A program made the position numbers and the translations under genes. From positions 43,734,405 to 43,798,404 of the forward strand of contig NC_067312.1 in NCBI RefSeq assembly GCF_020740795.1: a stretch of DNA of 64,000 bases, in the 5' to 3' direction. Origin of the DNA: Apus apus. Taxonomy: Eukaryota > Chordata > Aves > Apodiformes > Apodidae. Below the pieces are notes generated by a model, which made no database searches, was not told the DNA's origin, and saw nothing but the letters and a program-made list of their open reading frames with translations. Of the stretch, positions 35,568 through 47,490 are shown one piece after another; the first letter of the stretch is position 1; each line of letters opens with the position of its first letter.

Positions 35568-35592
35568 GGGGAGGGGGAGGAGGGGGAGAGGG
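35568..35592 (+). other. Canonical G-quadruplex motif
   Basis: Four G tracts of 4, 5, 5 and 3 separated by loops of 1, 4 and 3 nt (A, AGGA, AGA). This satisfies the G3+N1-7 rule on the plus strand. It is not next to a recognised gene. Confidence 0.75.
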
Positions 35593-36472
35593 AATTAATA
35601 ATATGGAAGTGAGATGTCTATTATCTACAGTCTGAACACGGCAAATTCAAGAAATTCAGGCTTACTCTCCAGATGTCCTGAAGAAATGTGCCAAAGTTTT
35701 GGTCTGTCTGAAAATCCAGTACAGTACTATGTGTTACAAAGCCTACAAAGATCTTAACATTTGTCAGTTACCCTATAATTGCTCTAAGAATATAAAATAA
35801 TTTATCTGACAAGATCCAAATGTAAGTTACAAGATGCCAGTGGTGACAGAGCAAGTGAGCAACAATGAAAAAAGAAAAAAAATCTGCCTACGTACTGGAT
35901 TAGATTCGTAAGGGTCTTACATTGTCCAGCTGATAGTTGATTATGAAGCTTCACACCTGCATGACATAATCTGTAATTCTGGGATAGGTCCTTTGTACAT
36001 ATACTTTCTATTTAGAGATGGTAGAAAGGATATGGGAGATCTTGCTTTTTGGTAATGATCCAAATGTATGATATTTTTCTGTATCAGTGGCCTAGCCCTT
36101 AATCAGGTAAAAGTTTGAGACTTCCAAACTATTTTATGTCCTTTCCAGGAAAATGTTAATGACTCTCCCCATGAATAGGTGTGGCTATCACCTGCCCAGA
36201 CAGTAAACAGAGTCAGATAACAACTCATCGGGTCCTGGGCTAATGTTTAACATAATGCAAGGCTGAAAAAATTTATCTGGGTGTGGCCGTGTTTAAATGC
36301 CAGAATGAATTATTTTATGTATCGCATGAATCTATCACTTCCTAGATGTGCTTTATACCAGCAACCAGTCTCATTAACTGAGTTTGTCAAATACATCATA
36401 TTATATGCTGGACTGCTCAGAGGATGGATGATTTGACACTTGTCAGCCATCAGACAATTGCATGGCCAGCAA

Positions 36473-37025
36473 GTCAAGGGAGGTGATTCTCCCCCTGTAC
36501 TCTTGTGACACCCCACCTGGAATACTGTGTCCTGTTCTGGAGCCCTCAGGACAGGAAGTACATGGATCTGTTGGAGCGAGTTCAGAGGAGGGCCATGAAG
36601 ATGATCAGAAGGCTGTCGGACCTCTCCTGTGAAGACAGGCTGACGGAGTCGGGGTTGTTCAGCCTGGAGAAGAGAAGGCTCCAGGGGGACCTTTGAACAC
36701 CTAACAGTACCAGAAGGGGGCCGGCAGAAAAGCTGAGAAGGGACTTTTTGTAAGGGTATGTAGTGATAGGGTAAGGGGTAACGGCTAGTGGGTAGATTCA
36801 GGCTAGACATTAGGAAGAGCTTTCTCACTATGAGAGTGGTGAGACACTGAGACAGGTTGCCCAGAGGTGTTGTGGAAGCCCCCTCCCTGGAAGTGTTCAA
36901 GAGCAGGTTGGATGGGACTTTGAGCAACCTGATCTAGTGGGAGTTGTCTCTGCCCATGCAGGGGACATGGAACTAGATGATCTTTGAGGTGCCTTCCAAT
37001 CCAAACCATTCTATTGGGATTCTAG
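36473..37025 (+). mobile_element. CR1 LINE 3' end, 5'-truncated
   Basis: Begins AGTCAAGGGAGGTGATTCT in the ORF2 C-terminal part, followed by [19 protein letters not shown] (frame 36505-36696), the [12 protein letters not shown] block, then 3'UTR and GATGATCTTTGAGGTGCC. The tail is reduced to CATTCTATTGGGATTCTAG. Several small deletions break the frame after 36696. Confidence 0.92.
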
Positions 37026-40000
37026 GAATCAGCCTCTATTTTTCCTGTTCATTCCATACCACAAACTATTTAGCAACAAAAGGTGAAAATTACATTGAAA
37101 ACTGAGATCCAGAATTCGTAATTTTGCAGGTTTTGAGAAGAAGCAGCAGAGATTATTTTATATAAGCCAACTTCTTCCCCCCAATATAACTTCATAAAAG
37201 TGCTTTATCACTTATGTGTTTGTAATGTTTTCTAATATTGTACTGACTTGAGGCTGCCTCCTTCTGAGACAAATCCAGGCCTCATTAAAATTAATAACCT
37301 GGCAACCAAAAGCTTTGAGCACTTTTTCCATTGACACTGAGAAATGCCTGTGTTTATCCTGATAATGTATTATTTATGGATAGCATAATATGGATAACAC
37401 ATCCATAGGCAACTGGTTTTTGATTGATAACATTTAGAGCTCACTATGAAAGAAACTGATTTTCATTAAGGAGTTCTGTGGCACCAACTAGTCAATGGTA
37501 TCTCAAATCAGCATCATTTCAGTGTTTAATTGCATTCCTTTGGTAAGCAAAAACTTCACATTAACATTAATTGCAAATCTATGCTGACACAGAGTAGGAG
37601 TCTGATCTTCTCAGATAGCATGCACAGGACTCAGTTGTGTTTTGTCATTGCTGATTGCATGAACTTCCCCTCATTTTGTGGAAGTATAGGGGAAAGTAGG
37701 AAGATAATTATTTATCTCTGCTATGGAGTTAAGCTGAGCTCATGTTACACAATTTAATACCAATTATGAAGTATGTGTGGGCATGGCATTGGTTTTGTTT
37801 GCCGTTCTGCCAAATATGCACTAGGAATAATGATATTTCTCCAAAATAATTCTCAAATTCAATTAGAAAATGAACATTTCATATTAGTCTAAGATGAAAA
37901 CTGAAATTTTTAAGACTGTATAATTTCAGAAATATAAGAATTTAAACATAATAGTTGGCAGCCACAACAGGGATCATGGATCAGGAAGCCTTTGCAGGGC
38001 TTCAATATAGAAAGCATTTAAAACTTCACCAGATAAAATCAACTAGGGTAACATGTTTGCTTAAAAGTGTGTAAACATCTGTAAGATGTAGTCTTCATTT
38101 AGCAAGCTGCAGAATCAGACTCCCTTGAGCAAAGCTAGTACTGTAGATACTCTGTATGAAACATTAGTGATTGATCAGTTGGCCTTCATTTTAGTGTCTT
38201 TTAAATATCACACAAATGTGACATTTATCCGCACCAGTGGAATACCTTTCTAGACAGAACTTTTTAAAAATATGGCAAAGATGTTAAGATCAGCTGGTTT
38301 CTTGAAGTGGCCACACTTTCAGGTAATTTTGTTCAAATGACAAATATGTAATTATATATACTTACAATTCATTTCAGCAGTGTAATTCCAAAACCACAAA
38401 CTCAAATACTGCTTCTGTGTTAGTTCTTCAGCTCTCTGGTGTCTGCTCTGGCCTTCTATGGTGTGTTGTACACAAATAAAACATTTCTTGGATGTCCTCC
38501 ATTCTCTGAAATCTGAGAGTAAACAAGTCACAGTGTTAAATTTATAAACAAAGCAGTTAAATACATTATTGTTGATCCTAATTAGAAATTGTATTGTTTA
38601 TTACTACTCAGAAAAAGCAGAGTATAAATGGGGAATATTAGATTTGATATTAAGAAATAAATGTACTTTTTTTGAGTCTTACCTTTTATAATAAGGCTCA
38701 AAGCAATCCCATTACAGCATGAGTTCCCCAGTAGATTAGATGGTCACTTGCTTTTGTAAAAGGTCTGGCAAACATAGGTTACCTATAACTTTTACTAAAA
38801 TATGTCTTAAAAATTGTTGTAAATACATGACAAGGGACAAAGACTTTGTATTTAAAGTCTTTATGCCTTCTAGATTTGATGTATGAACTCAAACCCACCC
38901 AACAGATTTTTTGTAACTATGTATTTGGAAAATCAACTTAAAGATGGGGGCAGTTTTTAGTCAATGCGTTTCCAGCCAGTTTGTCAAACAAGAATGTTTG
39001 TATTTATCATAGCTGGTAGTCAAGTTTGTTCTGGTTCTGTCACAAAGTTGTGATTTCCTAAGAAAGCCAAATAGTGGCAATCAGTTCAAAAGCTTTTGAC
39101 CCGGAAACAAACTTGTTGCTCTTAGAAGTATATAGCCTGGTAAGGAATGCCCTTTACAATATTTTTCACTCTGATTGTCTCCAAAAGACTTGGAGATCTT
39201 TAGCTTTTATATCTGGAATAAATAATACCCAGCTTTGGATCAGCGTAGTTACTCTTTTCCCATGTAACACAGTCTTGTAAACATAAGTTATTTTAAGTCA
39301 ATTATGCGTTAGCTTTGTGAAGTTGGTGAATACTTGATGAAATGTTTTTTTCCTTACTGAAATATTCATGAAGGTAATTTTCAACAATCAACAAAATCTA
39401 GACTTGTTTTTGAAAAAGAAACATCTTTCCATATTTGCATGTCGAATGCAAATAATAATAAAAAACACTCTAAAATAGAAGTGATCAGATTACTTTTTTT
39501 GGTATTGGTTTCTGATTTGATGAGAATTTGGAGTCCCAATCAAGCCAGCACGTGCATAGCTCCTCTATTATTACTTTAATTTCAGTTATCAGCCATCCTT
39601 ATTAGAGAATGAGTATATAGCACTGAATTTTATACTGAATCTTGACCATAGCAGGCCCTAACACTTCTATGAGAGATATAATTTAACAAAATTCTCCAAC
39701 ATCTCCAAATCTTATTAATGTTTCCTGTTTTGTGCATGCACACAAAAAGTTTATCTGGTTTCCAAAGTGCTCTGATTAGTATTTTCATACTGCCTAGGAG
39801 AAAATCTGAGCCAGTATTTCCCAGTATTAAGTCCAGTGAAGTCCTTAAAATCACTGAATTTCAACCTAATCACTATTTTGGGGGTCGTGGTTTTAGTTAC
39901 ATATCCAATACGGGCTAAGAATAAGTTGAATTTGTTGTTGATTCTTTCTGTATGTCTTTTCTTACTTTCAACTCAGGAACATATCTTGAACTTTATTAAT

Positions 40001-40125
40001 CATGAGATCCAAAAAAAAAGAGTACAAATGCCTTGAGGATAGCTCCTACAGCACTCCTCATTTTTGCTGAGTACCGTAGCAGCTGACACGATCTCAGTTC
40101 TAATGGAGAAGGAACTGCAATCGTG

Positions 40126-40790
40126 TGTCATGGTTTGGACAAATGCAGAGTGCCAAACAAACAAATGGGTGGTAAGGGAAGAGACATGGAATGGTGACCT
40201 ACTCATCCAGCTGGCAGTGGAGCTTGTGTGGCTTGGGAAAAACAACCCATGAGTTTACATAACACATATCAGCTTTCTACATGGTGTGTGCTGAGAAGCA
40301 GGCATTTGGAAGAGTCATTTGGCATTTGGAGAAAATCACAGCCTAACTGCTGAGCAAGTTACTTCCCAGAACTATCACGAAAGTCTGCAAAAAGCAAGAT
40401 ACTGGAAACCCTGCTCAGGCAGGGAGCCAAGGCATGCTACTCAAGCACCTAGTTCTTCTGCTCCCCTCAGATTCATTGTTCGAGGTTGTCTCAGGAGCCA
40501 AGAGACAAGCGACTGCTTAAAAAAGGATTCAAAACTGGGTTAGAGGAGAAGGAAAATGGTAAATGGACTTACCATAAGCGAAATACCTGAGTGGGTTGGT
40601 GTGTTTGCCCAAGAAACAAGAGAGAAGGGTTACTTGCCCTTCTCTGTCTGAGGCTAAAAAAAACTTTCTTCTGTCTCTCTCCTCAAAAAGTGCTGTCAGC
40701 ACCGGGCTAGCTGTGAGGCTGACTGGAACCAAACCTCATCCTTCCTGTGTAAGCTTTTGTCCTGTAAAACAAGAAACATAAGAAGTATTA
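40126..40790 (+). mobile_element. Possible LTR remnant
   Basis: Begins TGTCATGGTTTGGAC, a terminus used by many avian ERV LTRs, in a patch somewhat richer in GC than its flanks. No matching end, no target-site duplication and no recognisable polyadenylation region were found, so only the first bases argue for it. The right boundary is a guess from the return to AT-rich DNA. Confidence 0.2.
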
Positions 40791-41303
40791 GGAACAAGAG
40801 AAATACTGTAAGAGGATAGTGTAAGGTGACTTGCTGCCAAAGATTGGGTGAGCTCTAATAATGTCCCACTGTAATGTACATCTCCCAGAGGACTCAGGCA
40901 GAAACACAGCTTGTTCTTGAATCCTTGTCACATTGTTCAGCAGCTAAGTTTGACACAAAAAAATGGTTCTGGCTATCTACAGCATTACTGCTGTAGGTAC
41001 CTGGGAATGTGGGAATCATTCAAAGTGCAGGGCAGCTCCAGGCTTTGCCAGCACCTAAGCTTGAAAGGTAGGGAGCTGAAGGCCCAAACCCAAACAGTGG
41101 TGGCTTGGGTGTTCTGCCTAAATCCCCATGGCAGTTCTCCAGCAGATCTAGCTGTAATTCTTCTCAAAAATATTGTGATTATAAATTCATTCAAGCAAAT
41201 ACATTTGTTAAGGAAAGGGCACTTCACCCCCTCCCTTACATTAAAATAATTTTTTCTCCCAGAAAAATCTAAAATGTGTTCACCACTTGAAGACCCCTGA
41301 TTT

Positions 41304-41461
41304 AAAAACAAAACAAAACAAACAAAAAACCACACAAAAAGACGCCCCAAACCAAAACAACCAACCAACTAACCAAAAAAACCCCAAAAAATCAAACCCA
41401 ACAAAAAGCCAACCAACCAAAAAAACAAATAACAAAACTAACAAAAACCAAAACCAAACAG
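41304..41461 (+). repeat. A/C-rich low-complexity tract, nearly G-free
   Basis: About 158 bp of AAAAC, CCAA and AACC units with only about four G on this strand. It mirrors the T/G tract at 17291-17446 on the opposite strand. Lys/Asn/Gln/Thr/Pro-rich open frames here are repeat by-products. Confidence 0.85.
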
Positions 41462-44400
41462 AAAATGTCAGCTATGAAATGACCAGGTTAAATAAAACAA
41501 GAGTAATGTTGTTTTGTCTTCAGACTTACAGTTCACACATGATAGATCTCAACAGGCTTGGGACGGGGAGCAGAAGGGGAAGCTACTTCTTAATTTCACT
41601 GCTGCTTAAATAGCTGACCTTTTTCTCACTTGGCAGGATTTCTAGGTATCACTTCCTTATGTCTATAAACTGTTCTTTTAACTAACTTGTCTCTTCTTTA
41701 ACAACAGAAATATTTTGAAACAGATAGGAAACACAGCATAAACCTGAGTGTGTAATAAGCACAAATGTAGTTTAGAAAAAGCACTCTTGGTTAGACTGTC
41801 ATCTGCATTCTAGTTTGTTGACTCTGTTAGTTCTAGTGGAAACAAACAGAGAACACTAATATTTTAGCAGAGTGATGAGAAGAAATAATCTGGGCCTTTC
41901 AGAGGGAGTAAAAATGCAGTAAGGCAAGAGGCTTTCAATACATTCCTGCAAGGAAATGGTCTTTCCAAGACTGAGAAGTCTGGGGACTCTTTGTCGTTAT
42001 AGATGCACAACTGTTCTCTAATTCTTTAATTGTATTTTACTGAGCTCATGCCTTCAATGCAAGATCTAACATGTGTTTCACCTCTAGACAAACCTGGTTT
42101 TGTTCACTAACAGGGCATTGAATGGCTTCCCTCATTCATTATTTGAATATATCTTGGTTTTTGTGTGATCCTGTGCTTTGTTGGCATACTTCTACAACAT
42201 TTTCATTATAAATTAGTGCAAATGTCTTTCTTTACAGAATGTATATAGGTAGCACTGTCAATCTCTGGATAACATAGTCTTGTTCACATGTGGAAATTCA
42301 GAAATATGTTAATGTGATGATGTACTACTGTCTTATAACTATTCCATGTAACTCTATAGAGAAATACTTATCCTCCATTAAAAGCAGGCTTTTAAATTCA
42401 GTACCCTTTGGCAACAGGCTAAGCTAAAAAGTAAAAATACACAATTTCTATTAACATTGAAAGTTAACTAGGATTCAAACAAAATGTAATTTTAAAATAA
42501 AACATCTTCTAAGCAGTTATTATATATTTTCACCTGGACTTCTTCCCACTTAAAAAGGATATGATGATTTGGCCCATTCCTGCCCCATTTGCCTACAATA
42601 CCAGCATCAGGTAGCCAGATAACTGGGGTAATCCTGATAGATGATGTCAACTGTTAGTCGACTTTTTTTTGCAAGGAATGCTTAATCCTGTTCTTGTCAT
42701 CCTCATTCAGGCAAAATCTCTCAGTATAATCCAGGGTAACTTTGCCTGTGTGAGATGTCAGGATTAGACTCTGAGATTAACTTGCATCTCTGAGCTGCCT
42801 GCCTGAATCCAGTTTGAATTCTGTTGACAGCTTATTACTGCAGTATACTGCACACTGTAATGCACAGAGTTTCAGCCTTTGGTCGATTGTTCTCTGAACT
42901 TTTGTAAAAATCAGCCATTTATGTCCTGGTTTAGAGTCTAGTCCATATTCTGCCTATCTTCTGCATAACTCATGCAGAGGATGTACTGTATCACTACAAA
43001 GAATGACTAATTCTTTCCCTATTATGATGACTCACTATTTATGATTCTAAAAAAACAGGCATCTCAAAGCTTTGGTCTCCTTTAAGATTTTTTTTTTTTC
43101 CTTCTTCTTTTCACTTTTTTTCTCTTTTTGTATTTACTAGTTACCAGTCTAGGGAGATGGACCTTAAGCACAGGCCTCCAAACCTCTGCTATGATAGCTG
43201 TCTGTAGCTAATTAATTGCAGAATCAAACAACTAGGTGTTGGGCCTTTGGTGAAATCTGGTAAATTTATTTCTGTATTTAAAATTTCCTTTGGACTGATA
43301 CATGGCTAAAGCATACAGCTGAGTGTGCATATTTTGCTTCTTTTCAAAATCCTGCATTTTATTCTCTATTATATGATACACAGAGTTTATTGTGCATTAA
43401 GCCAATATAATAATACTATTGTATCTTTTGGCAATGTCAGCTATTTTTAACAACAGAATTATTTTGAAAACACCAGCCAGCAGTACATTCCTGTGGCACA
43501 CAGTTCATTTTTGTGAAATAATTGGTTTTGTTTATTTTGGTTGGATCAGCACATTTTAAAAATTGCCCTGTCATTACTTGCTTTCTTTAAATAATTGTAT
43601 TTTAAATGTTTATGTGCATTATGACACCTAAATTGGCTGCATCATTAATTCCCAGTGAAAAGAAGTACAAATTTAAGGCCTACGGCATCTTTCTCTTAGA
43701 TGGTTGTTGGCACTTTGAAAATATGCCTCCTATGACAACTTGTGATAGATTCTGGGATATGACAAGCAAATATGAAAGCTTCTGGATACCATAGAGGCTA
43801 AGAAGAATTTCTCTTCGAGCTCAGTTAAGGTTTGTTGCTCCACTTTACAGCCTTGATAGTGAGAGCACTGTACAAGTACTCCAAATTTAAGCCCAAGCTT
43901 GTTCACATCCCTGATGCTCTGTGTTTACACAGCAAGAGGATGTAATGAAACAAAGTAAGTTGAAAAAAATAGACAACTTGTGAAATTAGGTTTTCTTTTA
44001 GGGTTCTTAATTGTTTTTCTGAATATATCTCCATCTTTTCTGTGTGGGGCTCTCTTTTTAGTAAAGATCCCAAATGCAAACTGTAGGCTTTGGAGACTTC
44101 ATCATTCATCTAGACAAGTATCTCCTTCCTACTCAGCTACCATACAAGTTCAGGAACTGGGTATTGTAGAGAACAGGGTACTGTGGCTTTCAGCATCTTT
44201 CATGTGTGAAAAGGTGTGTTATCAACCAGGATGTGAGCCAAGGTCCTTCTGGCACTTCAAATCATGGAGAGAAACTACAGAGCTAAAAACACCTCCTGGA
44301 AATTTCTCTTCATGAATCAGAACTTCCTTGGGATGTTTCTGGCCTGGAAAAAAATCAATTACCTGCTACCTACACCCTTTATCAGAGCTGATCTCAGCTG

Positions 44401-44609
44401 CTTAGGAAGAGACAAGAAGAACTCTAAAGAACAGATCTGCTTGACCTTCAAATCCCTTTGGGGCTAACAGCTTGACTTTTGCTATTTAGAGACTTACTTG
44501 TCAGGCAGTGCTCTCAGAGATAGGAGAACTTATCCTCAGAATATTAAAACACTGTTTTACATGTTTCTGCTGGTCATCCTAGGCAAGCAATCCACTACAG
44601 GAATAAGAA

Positions 44610-44637
44610 GGGGAGGGGAGGGGAGAAGAGCAGGGGG
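44610..44637 (+). other. G-rich motif, possible G-quadruplex
   Basis: Three GGGG tracts joined by single A loops, then a 9-nt loop (AGAAGAGCA) and GGGGG. It slightly exceeds the usual 7-nt loop limit. Confidence 0.55.
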
Positions 44638-46299
44638 AAGGAAAAAAGACAGGACAAGGTAGGACAGGCCTAGTTTCCTCAAATAACTTGCTAGCAGTAT
44701 CTGTCAGCTGAAAAAAAATCAACTCTGTGTGCTGGCTTTCTTGGTAAGACAAGACCACTATCAAATGTGCCTAAAATTTGTTGGAGTTTCTTAGGCAAAC
44801 TGATAGTAAGCCAGAAAAATGGGCTAAATAGCCTCAGTCTGTAAGGTAGCCACAAGCTGAAGAAGTCATCCTAACCGTTGGGAATCATCTGATAAAAACA
44901 AACCAGAAAACCAAAGAGCAGCTGGGGGATGCAGGTGTGTGGAGAGGAGTGGGTATAGGTCTCAGGGCTGCAAGGCAGCAATGAGTAGCATGACACAGAT
45001 TATATATCATTACAAGCTAAGCAGTGCTAGCATGGAAAAGGGAAATTTTAAGGAGAGGGCTGAATTAGGATGATGTCTTAGTGAGGAAGTCCAGGGCCTC
45101 TTATGCTCCAAGGGCTACAGTGACAAAGCATCACTGTGCTTATTTAAATATTCTGAAGAGCAGCTGGTGTGGCTTGTATTGTGGTCTGCAAAGTTTATGA
45201 CTGGCCATGAGCATTTCTGGCATCCAGGCAGCAAGCTTGCATGGCTGAAGCAGCATTTTTTGCCTGTATGCAGCTGTGCTTGCTATGCTGCTTTCTTTCC
45301 AATCCACTCTTCCTAATGGAGCCCACAATTGAGAAAAAGCTACAAAAAATCTTGTGCATCACCCCTAGTGTTATCAGTTCAAAAGGAGGTTTGTGAACCT
45401 GGTTCAATAAAAAGTTAAGTTAAAATACCTGTGTGTGAATCACAGGGACATTTACTAGCAATGTACTCCATTCTAAACTTTCCCTGGCAATACAGCAAGC
45501 CTTGGCAATCCCTGGCTGTATGGGTGACAGAATTTCTGACTTTGTTGGGAAAATTCCTTCTGATCTGCTTCTATTTTTCATGTTGTCTCTTATCCTATTT
45601 TAATATCTTTTTTTGTACAAAGAGGGTGAAAACATTGAATAAGACCAGGGTTATGAGGACTGGGAAATATTTCAGTGAAGGAAGTGCAAGCTGTAGAGAA
45701 GCCTGAAGTGAATATTATGCCTGATGAATGTGCTGAAATTCTTTGAGTGCACTCTAAATTGGCAGGCAGAAGTGAAACAAACACAAATAATGTTATTTGG
45801 AAGACAAAGCTGTGTATCAGAAAGGAAAAAGCAGCAACTGTCTTACAAGATCAATGTTTTTTAAAAATGTATGTCTGTTCAGTATTTGACCTCTTTTTAA
45901 ATTTTTCTTCTTTCCTGCATCTTTCTTACGTTGTCAGCTGTCTCTAATAGAATTGAGAGACAGATCAAAAATAACAAAATATTACTGCTTGTGCCATTAA
46001 AAAAAAACAGGCACATTTTTTCAACATGTATCCAATCCTAAGATTTTACTTGGGTGGTTGGTGTTTCCTTGGCAGCCCATTTTCAATCTAGTTTAGGATA
46101 CTCAAACATAGTGCTGGTTTGCTACCTTTGCTGTTCTTGAGTTGGCTCAATCTGTATCTTAATGTTTGCTTAGAGGCTTGAGTAATGTGCATGTCATCAT
46201 GATATTCCATGTATTTTCGTGCACTGCTTTTCCAGTTGCAGGGTAAGCTACTTCTGGGCGTACTGCACATACTTACTCTGTCAATGCAAACTAATTCCC

Positions 46300-46588
46300 A
46301 GAATAGGACAAGGAGTAATGGATACAAATTGGAGCATAGCAGGTTTAAGGTGAATATCAGAAAATTTTTTTTTACTGTGAGAGTGACAGAGCACTGGAAC
46401 AGGCTGCCCAGAGAGGTTGTGGAGTCTCCTTTGCTGGAGACATTCAAAACCCGCCTGGACGCATTCCTGTGTGATGTGCTCTAGGTGACCCTGCTCTGGC
46501 AGGGGGGTTGGACTAGATGATCTTTTGAGGTCCCTTCCAACCCCTAGGATTCTAGGACTCTAGGATTCTATGATTCTATTATTCTATA
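46300..46588 (+). mobile_element. CR1 LINE 3' end, 5'-truncated
   Basis: A 290-bp terminal fragment. The end of ORF2 is readable to its natural stop ([21 protein letters not shown], ending DAFLCDVL at 46484), then GTTGGACTAGATGATC, GAGGTCCCTTCCAACCCC, and a varied tail of GGATTCTAG, GACTCTAG and GATTCTATG units. Its high match to the family pattern suggests it is younger than most copies here. Confidence 0.93.
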
Positions 46589-46977
46589 TTGGAGAAAGTC
46601 CATATGTCCCTAATCTTTTCTGTAGAAGAAAACTCTGATGTTGCCATGTATGTATCCAGGTTTTAAACACGCACAATAACTGATCAGAATTAATACAATT
46701 AAGCTTAGTACTCATACTTTGGTGCTAAAGATGTTTCTGTTTATGGCATATACTCATGAGTCTTGTTACAGTATTAATGCAGGAGCTGGTAATTTCACCT
46801 TTTATCCAATATTACATAATTTAAAGCATCAAATTAATGTCCACATGGTCTGGTTGCGTGTGCCATATCTGCGTGAAATTACCTTTCTCCAGCAGCCAGT
46901 GATACATCTCCATAAACGATCTGGAAAGAAGGAATTGTTGTGGTACTTCCGAACAAACAAATTTATTTTATTTTACT

Positions 46978-47490
46978 GAGATGTGGTTTGAGTGGGTGCA
47001 GTTAATTTTATGGTACCGATATGAAGACCTAGACAGAGGGTTTTCAGGACACTGTCTGTAATAGGACAACTGGAAGACCAGCCTCCTTTTCCTCGTCTCT
47101 CCTTCCTTGATGCTGCTGCACATGGAGGTCTGAGAGAGAGGCTCCTCTTTTCCTTTTAGCTCACCACGTGTTCTGCACCATCTGGTGCTGGGAAGAGCTG
47201 CGGACCCCTCTCTTGAGTTGGCCCTGCCACAAGGGACCCTCACACATCAATCTCTGCAATCATCAAGATCAGGTTTTGTAAATATTGGTAGTTAAGTGTT
47301 GATATTTTTTCCTCATCCCATGTGTTACTGCCCTTTCCCTGTTCTGGTAAACCTGTTCTAATTTTAATTTCCAATCTTGAAGTCCCTCTTCCTAATTCAT
47401 CTTTTATCTTCCCTTGGGAGGGTGGAATGGGTTAATGAAGAGCAATTCTGTCCTCCGGTCTGTGATTTGCCCTGACCACTAAAGCAAGAT
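46978..47490 (+). mobile_element. Possible ERV LTR fragment
   Basis: The order of blocks recalls a bird LTR: GACACTGTCTGTAATAGGAC, GCTGCGGACCCCTCTC, TTTTTTCCTCATCCCATG, TGTTACTGCCCTTTCC, then GGGAGGGTGGAATGGGTTAA and CTGTCCTCCGGTCTGTGATT. That impression comes from memory. Ends are not clean TG/CA and no duplication was seen, so the boundaries are rough. Confidence 0.4.

Larger units (their letters stand above)
33546..36472. other. Single-copy non-coding DNA
   Basis: No gene or CR1 seen. It contains an AT dinucleotide run (35339-35377) and a canonical G-quadruplex motif (35568-35592). A CCTCAGTTTCCTC stretch near 34850 recalls MIR but is too short to call. Confidence 0.5.
37026..46299. other. 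Single-copy non-coding DNA, 9.3 kb
   Basis: No CR1 and no supported exon. Contents noted: a possible LTR edge near 40126, an A/C-rich tract nearly free of G (41304-41461), a T-rich patch (43086-43130) and a G-rich motif (44610-44637). Open frames are under 130 codons and overlap one another on both strands without known domains. Confidence 0.5.

Noticed and set aside
36310..36927. 205-codon minus-strand open frame
   Set aside because: It runs antisense through a plus-strand CR1 3' end and into flanking DNA, with no domain of its own.
40985..41368. 127-codon minus-strand open frame
   Set aside because: Part of it is repeat-derived Phe/Val/Leu sequence from the A/C tract, the rest has no recognisable domain and overlaps a plus-strand frame of similar length.
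41287..41613. 108-codon Lys/Asn/Gln/Pro-rich open frame
   Set aside because: Mostly a translation of an A/C low-complexity tract.
46088..46447. 119-codon minus-strand open frame
   Set aside because: Antisense to the plus-strand CR1 at 46300-46588.
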